Numbered from the stretch's first letter, positions 8,491 to 18,162 are shown. The stretch is DNA of 64,000 nt from Candidatus Anammoximicrobium sp. (GCA_012515235.1 JAAYYU010000113.1:1-64000), one strand, 5' to 3'. Program-made: numbers and translations. The notes: generated by a model not told the origin, from the letters alone.

Positions 8491-8563
8491 GGGGACGTAG
8501 CTCAATTGGGAGAGCACCGGCTTTGCAAGCCGGGGGTTGACGGTTCGAGCCCGTTCGTCTCCA
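8491..8563 (+). tRNA. tRNA-Ala (anticodon UGC)
   Basis: A 73-base cloverleaf. The acceptor stem GGGGACG pairs with CGTCTCC (one G-U pair). The anticodon stem CCGGC/GCCGG encloses loop TTTGCAA with anticodon TGC at 8524-8526, and the T-arm has the GGTTCGAGCCC form. The discriminator is A; CCA is not encoded. In many bacteria tRNA-Ala sits between 16S and 23S; here it is alone, about 10 kb from the 23S-5S operon. Confidence 0.96.
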
Positions 8564-8569
8564 CTTCAT

Positions 8570-8606
8570 AAGCCGCTTGTCAGTAAGGACTTGCGGCTTT
8601 CTTTTT
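8570..8606 (+). terminator. Rho-independent terminator after tRNA-Ala
   Basis: AAGCCGC at 8570-8576 pairs with GCGGCTT at 8593-8599, followed by TCTTTTT. An interrupted inner stem (GTC/GAC) extends the hairpin. It lies 6 bases after the tRNA. Confidence 0.75.
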
Positions 8607-8974
8607 GCGACCAGAAAGGGGGCTGTTTCTTGGGCCTGCCTCGGGGCCGACCGGTGCTTTGGAGGCTCAATCGCACCCTATACGAATTGCCGAGACAGGC
8701 GATCCTGGGTTTTCGGCGGTGTCTCGGACTCGCCTAGCGCCCGCTCTGAGCGGACGCGGTCGCGCAAGCCTGCCGTCGAGACACACCATTGGATTGAGTG
8801 CGCCAGTCGGCGTCAAGGCAATCGCGTCTCCGCCCGCGGCGTTGGGAGATTTCACGACGCAGCGGTTCCAAGTCTTCGGGCACGAACCCGTGCCAGCCCT
8901 GGAACTTCAGCCACGCCCAGCCTGCAGCCGAGTGTGTTGGTCCAACTAAGTCGCGGAGCACCGCTCAGGCATGC
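8607..8974. other. Intergenic region, possible gene relic on the minus strand
   Basis: No firm gene. A minus-strand frame at 8734-8961, beginning with GTG 14 bases after the ABC permease stop, has a protein-like start (LVGPTHSAAGW..., then FQGWHGFVPEDLEPL) but degrades into Arg-rich sequence and has no clear ribosome site. It may be a relic; I do not recognise the family. Confidence 0.3.
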
Positions 8975-10099
8975 TCAGTTCCAGCGGAACCAACGGAGCG
9001 CCAAGGCGAAAGTGATAATGCCCCAGGCGAGGACCAACGCCAACTGAGGGCCCAACGCCAGCAAGCCTGCGCCTTCGAGCATGACGCTTCGCAGGGCGTG
9101 GATCAGCGGGGTCAGCGGCAGCGCGGAAAGAACCGGCTGGACGACTGCCGGGAAACGGTCCGTGGAGAAGAAGATGCCTGATCCAATCCACATCGGCAGC
9201 ATCACGGCGTTCATGATACCGGAGACCGTTTCGATGGTCTGCGCGCGGCTGGCGACCAACAGCCCGATGCCGGAGAACTGAAAAGCCCCCAACAGGATCA
9301 GCAGTCCCAGCGTCAAATAGCTTCCTTGGCTGGTCACGCCGAAAAAGATCCTCGCAAACAGCAGCACGGCCAACACTTCCGGGATCGTGAACAGCAGACG
9401 ACTGGCCATCACGGCGGCCAAAAAGTGGCTGCGTTTCATGGGCGTGGCCAGATACCGCTTGAGTAGCTTGCGCAGCCGCATGTCCACAATCGCAAAGCCG
9501 ACGCCCCACATGCCGCCGCCCAAGAGGCCCATGCCCAACAGGCCGGGGACCAGAAAGTCGATGTACCGCCCGCCCGGTTCCGTCGCCGGATGATCCTGCG
9601 CCGCGACTGCGTTTCGACGCCCGGCAGCACGCTGCAGGAGTTCGTCGGCGAGACTGCGCGCCAGCACTCCGTTGGCCTGTGTCGGGTCGAAGCAATAGGC
9701 GTAGCCTTCCTCCGCGGCGGACGGCGGGACGATCATCAGTTCCGCACGGCCGGTGCGCAACCGCAGGCGGCTTTCGTCCGCGTCCCACACGGACACGCGA
9801 AAGCGGCCGTCGCGTTCCAGGATTTGGCGGACGTGATCGGCGCCCGTGCCGGCCTGCACCGCGACGGTGACCCCCCCCACGGGTTGATTGCGGAAGGCCA
9901 CCCCTAACGCGACGACCAAAATCAACGGGAAAACATAGACCCAGAAGATGGCTGCCGGCTCGCGGCAGAATTCACGCACGCGGGCCGCGATCAGGCAGAA
10001 GAAAGGATGGCGGCGGGCGCGGGCTGTGTTCGTAGTGCCGCCTTCAGGCGGCCGGGACCGGCTGAAGCCGGTACTACGAGCCTCGGGGCGATCGTTCAC
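8975..10099 (-). CDS. ABC-2 type transporter permease
   Basis: 374 residues from a GTG start at 10099, which overlaps the stop of the ATPase gene by 4 bases (GTGA), so translation is coupled. One membrane helix lies near residues 51-69, then an extracytoplasmic stretch to about residue 175, then five helices to the C-terminus, the usual ABC-2 (DrrB/YhiH) layout. The pair would export a drug, lipid or polysaccharide; the cargo is unknown. Residues 8-23 (SRSRPPEGGTT region) are encoded by a palindromic interspersed repeat at 10031-10078, so the extreme N-terminus looks like inserted DNA. Confidence 0.88.
   Translation of the reverse strand: MNDRPEARSTGFSRSRPPEGGTTNTARARRHPFFCLIAARVREFCREPAAIFWVYVFPLILVVALGVAFRNQPVGGVTVAVQAGTGADHVRQILERDGRFRVSVWDADESRLRLRTGRAELMIVPPSAAEEGYAYCFDPTQANGVLARSLADELLQRAAGRRNAVAAQDHPATEPGGRYIDFLVPGLLGMGLLGGGMWGVGFAIVDMRLRKLLKRYLATPMKRSHFLAAVMASRLLFTIPEVLAVLLFARIFFGVTSQGSYLTLGLLILLGAFQFSGIGLLVASRAQTIETVSGIMNAVMLPMWIGSGIFFSTDRFPAVVQPVLSALPLTPLIHALRSVMLEGAGLLALGPQLALVLAWGIITFALALRWFRWN
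10031..10078. repeat. Palindromic interspersed repeat inside the permease reading frame
   Basis: CGTAGTGCCGCCTTCAGGCG and its near-complement ending GAAGCCGGTACTACG form a 48-base imperfect palindrome with two internal hairpins (CCGCCTTCAGGCGG and CCGGCTGAAGCCGG). It is in frame near the start of the permease gene and codes for about 16 residues. Confidence 0.85.
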
Positions 10100-11052
10100 G
10101 GTGCTTCCTCCTCCGCCTGCTGCAGTTGCCGCCCCGTTAGCATCACGAAGACGTCGTCCAGGCTGGCGTGTCGAGTCATCAGGCTCGCCAGCTGCCACTG
10201 CCGCCGCTCCAGTCGCTCGACCAGCGCCGGCAGCAGACGATGAGGCTCCTCGACCGACAGCAGGACTCTGCCGGCCTCGCCGCGGCAACTCACGACCGAC
10301 GGCAGGTCGCTCCAAAATTCGGCCGGCTGATCCGCGCCTTCACTGCGGGAGAGCGAAAACTCGACGACGTGGTGACCGCCCAGACGTGAGATCAGTTCCC
10401 GGGGCGGCCCGCTGGCGATAATCCGGCCGTGGTCCACGATCGCCACGCGGTCGCAGAGCCGTTCGGCTTCTTCCATGTAGTGCGTCGTCAACAACGTCGT
10501 GCGGCCCTGGCGGCGGCAATCGCCGATGATCTCCCACAGCTGGCGGCGGGAATGAGGGTCCAGGCCCGTGGTGGGCTCGTCCAGAAACAGCAGCGCCGGG
10601 TCTCCGACCAACGCGGCGGCGATCGCCAACCGCTGCCGCTGGCCGCCCGACAGGTGCTTGATCCAGGCGCCGGCTTTCTCGTCCAGCCCGACGCGGGCGA
10701 TGGCCTCCTCCGGCTCCATGCCGCGCGGGTAGAAGCTGCGGAACAGGGAGAGCGTTTCGCGGACCGTCAGCTTGTCCGAGAATTGCGTCTCCTGCAGCGA
10801 GATCCCAATGCGTTGGCGGATCTCTGGACCCTGCTGGCGCCAGTTCATGCCGAGGACTTCCACCTCGCCGCCGGTCGGCTCCAACAGTCCTTCCAGGATC
10901 TCGATCGTGGTCGTCTTGCCGGCGCCGTTGGGACCCAACACGCCGAAGCACGCGCCTTCGTCCACGGACAAGTCGATCCCGCGCACCGCCTCGACGGGCG
11001 GCTTGCCGGGATATGTTTTCTTCAGGTCCGTACAACGAATGGCCAGCGACAT
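10096..11052 (-). CDS. ABC transporter ATP-binding protein (DrrA/NodI type)
   Basis: 318 residues. Walker A GPNGAGKTT at 40-48, signature LSGGQ at 134-138, Walker B LLFLDEP with catalytic Glu159, and the H-loop TTHYMEEAE are all intact. The C-terminal ~90 residues form the extra domain of the DrrA-like exporter ATPases. It powers the permease encoded directly downstream with a 4-base overlap. An ATPase and an ABC-2 permease with no binding protein mean an exporter. Confidence 0.92.
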   Translation of the reverse strand: MSLAIRCTDLKKTYPGKPPVEAVRGIDLSVDEGACFGVLGPNGAGKTTTIEILEGLLEPTGGEVEVLGMNWRQQGPEIRQRIGISLQETQFSDKLTVRETLSLFRSFYPRGMEPEEAIARVGLDEKAGAWIKHLSGGQRQRLAIAAALVGDPALLFLDEPTTGLDPHSRRQLWEIIGDCRRQGRTTLLTTHYMEEAERLCDRVAIVDHGRIIASGPPRELISRLGGHHVVEFSLSRSEGADQPAEFWSDLPSVVSCRGEAGRVLLSVEEPHRLLPALVERLERRQWQLASLMTRHASLDDVFVMLTGRQLQQAEEEAP

Positions 11053-11100
11053 TTGCGGCAGCCCTTCAAACTCGCCGGGTGGCGATCTAACGCGAGAGAT

Positions 11101-13587
11101 TCAGTTGTTGCCTTTCAGTCGAGCCACGACCGCTTCCTGCGGACCCAGCCGCAACTCCGGGCCGAGCGCACGGGCCCAAGGCTGCCAGTTACCATCGGGG
11201 CTCAGATGATAGGCCTCGGCCGCGACCGTTTCCAGACCCCGGCCTTCGGCGATGCCGACCGAACGCGGTGCGCTGTCCCAATTGATCGCCAGAAAGAGCC
11301 TTTCGCCGCGGGCATTGGTCGCCAGACACAACTCGAAGTCGTCCCCCTCGGGCAGCCGCCCCGTCATCAGTGGGCGGACCGCGGCGGCCTGCGGGCCGCT
11401 GGCAATAGCGGCTAGCAACTCGCCGGCTGCGGCGGCATCGACCGCCGCCGGCAAGATCCGTTCCTTGCGAGTGCGTTTCTCGTTCTCGCGCTGCGACGCC
11501 AAACGATCGAGTGCCGCGGCCGAAACGAACGACACCCGGCGATGCTTCAGCAATCCGTCCAAGGCCGGCCGGTCGTACGGCGTACCGTCCTCATCGAGCG
11601 AACCAGCCTCGCCGCAGATCACGACCTGTTTCCCGTCGTCGGCCAGACTGGCCAGCAGTTGGACCTGCTCCCGCCCAATCGCCAGGGGCAGCGGCACAAG
11701 GATCACCGCATGAGGCGCCAACTCCGCTTTGCCGACGCTCTCCAGGTAGTACAGCGTCGTGGGCACACCGGTCCGCAACAGCAGATAGAGCACCTCCTTC
11801 TGCACGATCGCCGCGTGACGCGGGTCCGTGATGCCGCGCGCATCGAACGGCAGCGGCGCGCCTTTCGCCTGGAGGTACAGCCGCCACAGGTCGCAACTGG
11901 CCCGCGAAAAGAGCACGGCCACGCCCGGCTGCGGACGAAGCCCTTCCAACCAGGGATCGATCTTCTCGAGGAGTCCGTAGACCCCGCGGACGCACGCTTG
12001 GCTCACCTCGGCCCGGTCGGTTGTGTGGCTGGTGTCCATCACGTGGCTGTGGTGCCACCAAGCCAATTCATCGGCGCCGTGCCAGACCGCCGTCAAGGCA
12101 CTGCCGTAAATCTCGACGGGGTCGATCTCGCGGTGCTCCGGCCGCAGTCGGGAGGCCTCTAGTACAATGCCACAGCGCCGCGACGGGCCAGCCGCCGCCA
12201 AGTGCTCCGTCGTCTCGGTGACGTACCAGTGGGTGCTGTCCCCCAGGTAATTGTGCAACTGGATGTAGGGATCAGTCGTCGCGTATTCCAGCCCGGCCTC
12301 GTAACCCAGTCGGTCCCACGCCAGCCCCGGACCGTACCAGAAGTCGGAGCAGATCGGCGTCACGCAGATCAGGCTGTCGGTGCGGATCGCCGGGTTGGCC
12401 TGCTTCACGGCCGCGCACGAGCGGCGGATCCAATCCGTCGTGCTGTCGTAGCGGAAGTGCAGCCAGTGACGGTACGAGGCATCGGCCGAAGGCAACGTGC
12501 CGGGCAGTCTGTCGGGAAAGGGCTCGCTGAACTTTGCCCGGAACCGCTCGCGGCACCGTTCGCAATCGCAGTAGGAGCCCAACTTCTGGTAGAAATCGCG
12601 GACCTTGGCGTCCGGGTGCTTCGCAAACGCTTCCTTCACGTGGTGCGTGTTCCAGTTGTATTCGTCGGGCACCATCGAAAGACCGGCCAGCGGATAGCGT
12701 GCGGCCTTGGCGAGGGCTTCCGTCCACCGCTGGCCCCAGCGGTTGTTGACGCAATCGAATTGCGGGAAGTTCGGATCCGCTGTATCCCGGATCGGCAGAT
12801 GGCCCATGCCCAGCGTGAGCCAGACACCGATTCTGTGGTCCCTCGCCGCACGGAGGAAATCGCCGACCGCGGTCTGTTCCGAGACCGGCTGGTCCCACAC
12901 CTCCAGCGAACCGCTCAGATAGCTGTGCAGCGCGTTGCAGTGGAGCTGTTCCAGATCCGCGAACAGACGCGCCCTCGCGGCGAGGTCCACACGCTCGTCC
13001 ATCTCGAAACCGGAGCACTTGAGCCGATTCGGCCCCTCGGCTTCGCCAAAGAACAGGTCGTCGAACCAGATGGTGCCGTCGCGCTCGCGCAGGAAGGCAT
13101 GGAAGCGGGCCGAGCGGATCGGCTGCGGCGGCGTAACCACCGTCTCCGCGTACTGCCAATCGTGCGTGCCGGTCGGAAACGTCGCCAGCTTCATCGGCCA
13201 CGACGTGCCATCGGCCAGCGAGAAGTCGACGTACAGCGAATAGTGATAGTCCTGGGGTCCGGGCACGCCTTCGGATTTACTCCAGCCGGCGATTTTCACG
13301 GGTTTCGGCGTTTTCTGATCGAGCTTGATCGTCTGCCCGACTCCCTGGCCGCGGGCATCCGCCTTGCCGACACAACGCACGCACGACCGGCCGCCATGGG
13401 CCCCTTCGTCCACATAGGTGAACCCGTCGCCCCAGGAACTCCACACCGAGCCCTGCATCGCCGCACTGATGTCTGCATAGATGCCGCGCGTGACGTGGCT
13501 GTCGGGCTGATCACTTTCGGCGGCAGGGACGACGGTCGTGGCCGCGATCGTGACGATGGCAATCAAAGTTGCACGGCGAGTTTTCAT
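11101..13587 (-). CDS. Secreted GH42-like glycoside hydrolase-type protein, substrate unknown
   Basis: 828 residues. Residues 1-22 are a signal peptide ending VVPAAES. About residues 30-180 look like a carbohydrate-binding jelly roll (IWFDDLFFGEAEG near its end), then a TIM-barrel-like region with a CDCERCRERF motif recalling the zinc-bearing Cys cluster of GH42 beta-galactosidases, then a trimerisation-like Rossmann region (VILVPLPLAIGREQVQLL) and a C-terminal beta domain. The ATG at 13587 is preferred over upstream starts because the signal peptide begins there. A BolA-like gene lies 59 bases upstream on the same strand. The exact GH family is not certain from reading alone. Confidence 0.65.
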   Translation of the reverse strand: MKTRRATLIAIVTIAATTVVPAAESDQPDSHVTRGIYADISAAMQGSVWSSWGDGFTYVDEGAHGGRSCVRCVGKADARGQGVGQTIKLDQKTPKPVKIAGWSKSEGVPGPQDYHYSLYVDFSLADGTSWPMKLATFPTGTHDWQYAETVVTPPQPIRSARFHAFLRERDGTIWFDDLFFGEAEGPNRLKCSGFEMDERVDLAARARLFADLEQLHCNALHSYLSGSLEVWDQPVSEQTAVGDFLRAARDHRIGVWLTLGMGHLPIRDTADPNFPQFDCVNNRWGQRWTEALAKAARYPLAGLSMVPDEYNWNTHHVKEAFAKHPDAKVRDFYQKLGSYCDCERCRERFRAKFSEPFPDRLPGTLPSADASYRHWLHFRYDSTTDWIRRSCAAVKQANPAIRTDSLICVTPICSDFWYGPGLAWDRLGYEAGLEYATTDPYIQLHNYLGDSTHWYVTETTEHLAAAGPSRRCGIVLEASRLRPEHREIDPVEIYGSALTAVWHGADELAWWHHSHVMDTSHTTDRAEVSQACVRGVYGLLEKIDPWLEGLRPQPGVAVLFSRASCDLWRLYLQAKGAPLPFDARGITDPRHAAIVQKEVLYLLLRTGVPTTLYYLESVGKAELAPHAVILVPLPLAIGREQVQLLASLADDGKQVVICGEAGSLDEDGTPYDRPALDGLLKHRRVSFVSAAALDRLASQRENEKRTRKERILPAAVDAAAAGELLAAIASGPQAAAVRPLMTGRLPEGDDFELCLATNARGERLFLAINWDSAPRSVGIAEGRGLETVAAEAYHLSPDGNWQPWARALGPELRLGPQEAVVARLKGNN

Positions 13588-13646
13588 CAGCGACTCCTTC
13601 TTGGCGGCCTTTCGATTCCGAGCAGTCCAGAAAACCGCGGACAGCC

Positions 13647-13910
13647 TTACGTAGCCTTGATCTCTTCGGGACTCGCCCCCACCGACAGCGAGACCTTGCC
13701 CCATTCCTCCGGTGCCAGTTTCTGCACAAGAACGGACCAAATCAGGTCGTTCTTCTCTTTCATTCGGCGACCATCAAACTTGCGACTGACGATGACGATG
13801 TGGACGCTGTCATCGGGTCCGTCCGACACGTCGACCAAATCGTTCGGATCCTTGAAGTAGGCATCCCTCAACGCCCCGCAGATCTTCTCCTTCAATTGAA
13901 CTTCGGCCAT
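13647..13910 (-). CDS. BolA-like protein
   Basis: 87 residues. The pattern HIVIVSRKFDGRRMKEKNDL followed by IWSVLVQKL corresponds to the BolA fold (beta strand, FxGxxxxxRxxxV helix). BolA proteins bind monothiol glutaredoxins and nucleic acid and act in iron-sulfur handling or stress response. Start 13910 follows AGAGGA at good spacing; an upstream start at 13961 would add a poorly conserved tail. The family's usual C-terminal histidine is not obvious, so this is a divergent member. Confidence 0.65.
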   Translation of the reverse strand: MAEVQLKEKICGALRDAYFKDPNDLVDVSDGPDDSVHIVIVSRKFDGRRMKEKNDLIWSVLVQKLAPEEWGKVSLSVGASPEEIKAT

Positions 13911-14147
13911 GTTCGGTCCTCTCTCAAGCATCTCGACGGAGGCATTCTCGCCGGTACTCAACGCATTCTATCACGGCCCGAGAACGGACAACAGACAGAG
14001 GGCGAGACTCGCGCCGGGACTGGCTGCCGACATCGAGAACGGCCCCAAAGAAATACGACGGGCCGGTGTCGGTCTCGCGGCAGGGAGAGTAGCGCGGTGC
14101 TTGGCTTACGGAGTTGAACGCGGTAAGTGAGCCGAAGCCCAACGGCG

Positions 14148-17100
14148 TCAATCGTCGTTCCACGGTCCGCCAGCCGTTTTCCTTTCCTCAACAACGTATT
14201 CCTCGTCGCCCTCGTCCCCGACTCCACCAGGTGCCGTCGCCGGAGCGGTCGGATCGCGCTCGATGCGGATGACTTGTGTGAACGTCTGACCGTCCGCGGC
14301 GAGTACCAGGCGATAGGCGCCCTCGGCGACCGCGCCGCCGGGTCTGGCGGGGGCGGTAGGGGAAGCTTTCCGGGCCGTCTGCGTCAAGTCCCACGTGACG
14401 CGGTGCAAGCCGGGATCGCCGGAAACGTTCAATTCGCGGACAACCTCGCCACGGATGTCCATGATCTGAAGCGTAGCCTTTTCTGCTTTCTTCGGCAGGG
14501 CGTAGTAGATCTGCGCACCGGCGGGCGGGTTCTGGCCGACGAAGCGGCGGTTGGTGCGGCCGCGGGCGGGCTCGCGGTGCCAGCGGACCACCGGCTCGGG
14601 GGCGTACAGCACGGCTTGGTCCGTGAAGTGTTCGGGCCTGATCTGACGCAGGACCGTGACGTCGCAGATCCACAGGCTGCGGCCGTGCGTGGCCACGACC
14701 AGTTCGCCGCTTTCGGGATGCTGGGCGAATTCATGGATGGCGACCGTCGGCAGGTTGGCGTTCATCTTGTTCCAAGTCTGACCGCGATCGATCGAGCACC
14801 AGGGGGCGAACTCGGTCCCCGCGTACAGCAAGTTCGGATTGCGCAGATCCTCGCGCAGGCAACGCGTCGAGCCCCAGGGCAGGTTGGCGCGCAGCGATTT
14901 CCACGTCTGGCCAAAGTCTTCGGAGACGAACAGGTACGGATCGTCGTCGTCCGAGCGATGGCCGTCGAGGGCCACGTAAACGCGGCCTTCCTCGAATCGC
15001 GACGGCTCGATCGTCGCCACCCAGCGGGGCTGCGGCAGCCCGATCCGTTTGGTGACGTCTTGCCACTGCCGGCCGCCGTCGCGCGTGACCCACAGGGCCC
15101 CGTCGTCCGTGCCCACGTACAGCACATCCGGATTTCGCGGCGACTCGGCCAGCGCGGTGGCGCTGCCCCGCTTGGTGAGCGTGATCTCCGGCGACATCAC
15201 CTGCAGGTTGTCGCCACGACGGATGGAACGGAAGACGTAATTGCCGGCGCACCAGAAGATCTGCGAGTTGTGCTGCGAGAGAATGAACGGCGTGTTCCAG
15301 TTGAAACGGTACGACGGGGCACCCTTGGGACGCTGAGGCCGAATCGGCGCACTTTGGCCCGTGCGCAGATTGCGGCGGCTCATGACCCCGTTCTGGGCTG
15401 TGAAGTACACGAGGTCGGGATCGTCCGGATCGACGCGGCACAGGAAACCGTCGCTGCCGCCCACGGCGAGCCAATCCTCGTTGATCGGCCCGCTGCCGCT
15501 CTTGCTCAGACTGGGACCGAGCCACGTGCCGTTGTCCTGCAGTCCGCCAGTCACCTGGTACGGCTGTTTGCGGGCGATCGCCACGTGATAGAATTGCCCG
15601 ATCGCAGCGTGGTTCAGATGGTCCCAGTTCGCGCCACGGTCGTAGGTCACGTACAGTCCGCCGTCCGTGCCGATCAGCATGTGCCGACCGTCGCGCGGAT
15701 CGATCCACAGAGCGTGCCCGTCCGCGTGAACGCCTTTGCCGAAATCGGCCTCGAAGGTCAAACCGCCGTTGGCCGACCGGTACTGCGCCACGCCCAGCAC
15801 GTACACCCGCTGTGCGTCGCTGGGGTCGACGCGGATTTGGCTGAAGTACATCGGCCGCGAGTTCAGGCTGTTGACTCGCGTCCACGTCTCGCCGGCATCG
15901 TCGGAGCGGTACACGCCGCCGTATTCAAAACCTTTCGATCCCTGCTGGTCCTGGGCGTTGAGGGCCTGGCCGCCCAGAGAGAAGCCGTAAGGCCGATTGG
16001 CGCCGGGCCGAGTTTCCAACGTTGCCACGATCTCCAAGGTCGCCGCGCCGCGCCGCACCATCAGCTGCATCGGGTCGCCCGCCTTGCGCGTGCGGATTTG
16101 TTCCGCCAGGGCGGCGTAGTTGGCGATGGGCTTGCCGGCCACGGCCTGGACGATGTCGCCCTCCTGCAGCCCCGCCTTCTCAGCCGGTCCGCCTTCGCTG
16201 ACGCCCGTCAGTTTCGCCCCGCCCTCTGTGTCCACGCCGCGAATGCCCAGATGGACATCGGCGGGCAGTTCGCTGGCGGGACGGCCGGATTGCCCCGGAC
16301 GATTCTCCAGCGTGACGACGACCGCCTTCGCCTCTTCGCCGCGAGCGATTTTCAGCGTGACCTTGTCGCCCGCCTGATGGCCGCGAATCACCTCGATCAT
16401 TTTGTTGAAATCCGAAACCGGCTTGTCATCGACCGCCAAGACCACGTCCTTGACCTGCAGGCCGGCCTTGGCTGCCGGCGCGTCGGCCACGATCTGCGTG
16501 AGCACCACGCGCTCGTCACGTGTCTCGCCGCTGACGCCCAGCCACAGCGGCGATGCCGCAGGAGCGCCGGGCCGACCGGTCAGCGTCACCTCGAATTCCT
16601 GCCGGTCGCTGCCGCGCGCGACCGCGAGCTTGAGTTTGTCGCCCGGTTTGCGTTCGCGCAACCGATCGAGCAGGCGGTCGAATTCCGCCAGCGGTTTCCC
16701 ATCCACCGTCTCAATCACATCCCCGACCTGGACTCCAGCCTTGGCCGCGGGACTGTTTGGCAGGACTTGGCCCACGCGGGCTTTGCCGTCGACGTCCTGT
16801 CCCACGATGCCCAAGTAGGCCACGGCCGGCTTGGGGCCCTTGCCGATGTTCTCGCAGTCCACGATCGCGTACACGATCCGCGGATCTTTGCGGCACCAGT
16901 CGATCCCCGTGCGTCCCAGCTGGCCGCCGGGCAGGCCCCGCGTCAACTTGCGCCACGTCCGACCGCCATCGCTCGTCTTGTACAATCCGCTTCCAGGGCC
17001 CCATTTCGTGATCGGATCGTAGCCGTCGTACCCATCCGCCTTGGGCACCTCGTTGCCCGGCCAGCTATCGAACCCGTCGCGTTGCAAGGTCCACATCCCG

Positions 17101-18002
17101 ACAATCAGGGTCTTCGGGTCGGCAGGATGCATGCGCATGTCGATCGCGCCGGTGACATCGTCGACATACAACAGTTTTTCCCAGGACTTTCCGCCGTCCG
17201 CGGTCCGAAAGACCCCGCGGCATTCGTGGCGGCCGTACAACCGGCCGAGCGCAGCGACGTAGACGATGTTCGGATCCTTGGGGTCGATCAGAATCCGGCC
17301 GATTTGAAAGGACTCCTTCAGCCCCATCTGCGTCCAGGTCTGGCCGCCGTCCGTCGATTTGTACGCTCCATCGCCGTAGGAGACGGAGTTGCGCGGGTTG
17401 TTCTCGCCCGTGCCCACCCAAACGATGTTCGCATCCGACGGGGCCACCGCCACCGCGCCGATCGAAACCGTGTTTTCTTTGTCAAACTGATGCGCGAGAG
17501 TGGTTCCGTTGTTGGTCGTCTTGAGCAAGCCCCCCGAAGCAGTCGCAGCCCAGAACTTGTTGGGATCCGAGTCGGCGACGGCCAAGTCCACAATTCGACC
17601 GCCCGTGTTCGCCGGACCAATGGATCGCCAAGTGAGGGCCTGTTGCCAGGACCTGGGCAAAGCCGCTTGGACGCCAATTTGGCCAGGCGACGAAGTTGCC
17701 CCTTCAGGCTTGGCGGTTTCCGACTGGCTGCCTGCCAGCGGGACGGCCCTTTTTTTTTCGGCTCCGGCACTGCCCGCCTCCTCCGCCGCCAAAGCCGCCG
17801 CCTTATCGGTTTCGCCGGACTTAGTTTCCGGAGCCGCCTTTGGCGGTTTCTCCCCATTCTTCTCGGGTTGCCTCGCAGGCTTTGCCCCTTCCCCTGCAAC
17901 TAGACCACGACCGGCCAACCACCCCGAACAGGTGGGACCTAAGAGGGGCAGCACGAGGGTTATTATCGCCAGATACCTCTGGAACTGTTTAACTTTGCGC
18001 AT
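14148..18002 (-). CDS. Secreted sortilin/BNR-type beta-propeller protein with three inserted PDZ domains
   Basis: 1284 residues. A signal or anchor segment lies at about 8-30, a low-complexity Lys/Glu/Ala linker to about 115, then VPS10/BNR propeller repeats with Asp-box motifs (STDGGQTW, TADGGKSW, TSDGGRTW). At about 395-477, 486-568 and 583-667 are three PDZ domains, each with a xxLGIxG start, a PAAKAG(V/L)Q helix and GDVI(E)xVDGKP. The propeller then resumes (SDDAGETW at about 700) to about 1130, and a C-terminal Ig/FlgD-like domain follows. PDZ domains bind peptide C-termini. Cell-surface or periplasmic location is inferred. Start 18002 follows GGAG; no partner gene is adjacent. Confidence 0.88.
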   Translation of the reverse strand: MRKVKQFQRYLAIITLVLPLLGPTCSGWLAGRGLVAGEGAKPARQPEKNGEKPPKAAPETKSGETDKAAALAAEEAGSAGAEKKRAVPLAGSQSETAKPEGATSSPGQIGVQAALPRSWQQALTWRSIGPANTGGRIVDLAVADSDPNKFWAATASGGLLKTTNNGTTLAHQFDKENTVSIGAVAVAPSDANIVWVGTGENNPRNSVSYGDGAYKSTDGGQTWTQMGLKESFQIGRILIDPKDPNIVYVAALGRLYGRHECRGVFRTADGGKSWEKLLYVDDVTGAIDMRMHPADPKTLIVGMWTLQRDGFDSWPGNEVPKADGYDGYDPITKWGPGSGLYKTSDGGRTWRKLTRGLPGGQLGRTGIDWCRKDPRIVYAIVDCENIGKGPKPAVAYLGIVGQDVDGKARVGQVLPNSPAAKAGVQVGDVIETVDGKPLAEFDRLLDRLRERKPGDKLKLAVARGSDRQEFEVTLTGRPGAPAASPLWLGVSGETRDERVVLTQIVADAPAAKAGLQVKDVVLAVDDKPVSDFNKMIEVIRGHQAGDKVTLKIARGEEAKAVVVTLENRPGQSGRPASELPADVHLGIRGVDTEGGAKLTGVSEGGPAEKAGLQEGDIVQAVAGKPIANYAALAEQIRTRKAGDPMQLMVRRGAATLEIVATLETRPGANRPYGFSLGGQALNAQDQQGSKGFEYGGVYRSDDAGETWTRVNSLNSRPMYFSQIRVDPSDAQRVYVLGVAQYRSANGGLTFEADFGKGVHADGHALWIDPRDGRHMLIGTDGGLYVTYDRGANWDHLNHAAIGQFYHVAIARKQPYQVTGGLQDNGTWLGPSLSKSGSGPINEDWLAVGGSDGFLCRVDPDDPDLVYFTAQNGVMSRRNLRTGQSAPIRPQRPKGAPSYRFNWNTPFILSQHNSQIFWCAGNYVFRSIRRGDNLQVMSPEITLTKRGSATALAESPRNPDVLYVGTDDGALWVTRDGGRQWQDVTKRIGLPQPRWVATIEPSRFEEGRVYVALDGHRSDDDDPYLFVSEDFGQTWKSLRANLPWGSTRCLREDLRNPNLLYAGTEFAPWCSIDRGQTWNKMNANLPTVAIHEFAQHPESGELVVATHGRSLWICDVTVLRQIRPEHFTDQAVLYAPEPVVRWHREPARGRTNRRFVGQNPPAGAQIYYALPKKAEKATLQIMDIRGEVVRELNVSGDPGLHRVTWDLTQTARKASPTAPARPGGAVAEGAYRLVLAADGQTFTQVIRIERDPTAPATAPGGVGDEGDEEYVVEERKTAGGPWNDD

Positions 18003-18118
18003 GAGACCGTTCTCCGAAGCACAGATGATCCTCTATGTTCCCTTCTACTTTGGAGCGTCTTCTGCTGCAAGCAAAAACCGATCTTCAACTCCGCGCAGCA
18101 CGGGCCTCAAGCAAGAAA

Positions 18119-18152
18119 CAAAAAACCCCCACACAAAAGTGCGGGGGTTTAA
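18119..18152 (-). terminator. Rho-independent terminator of the 23S-5S operon
   Basis: Read on the minus strand, AACCCCCGCAC, a TTTT loop and GTGTGGGGGTT are followed by TTTTG. It starts about 11 bases after the 5S 3' end. Confidence 0.9.
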
Positions 18153-18162
18153 GTTTCAAATA

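Noticed and set aside
8734-8961. Small gene downstream of the ABC permease
   Set aside because: GTG start without ribosome site and a tail that loses protein-like character; kept only as a possible relic.
14127-17903. 1258-codon open frame on the plus strand opposite the PDZ-propeller gene
   Set aside because: Shadow frame caused by high GC; Arg/His/Val-rich, with no motif or ribosome site, while the minus strand encodes clear Asp-box and PDZ motifs.
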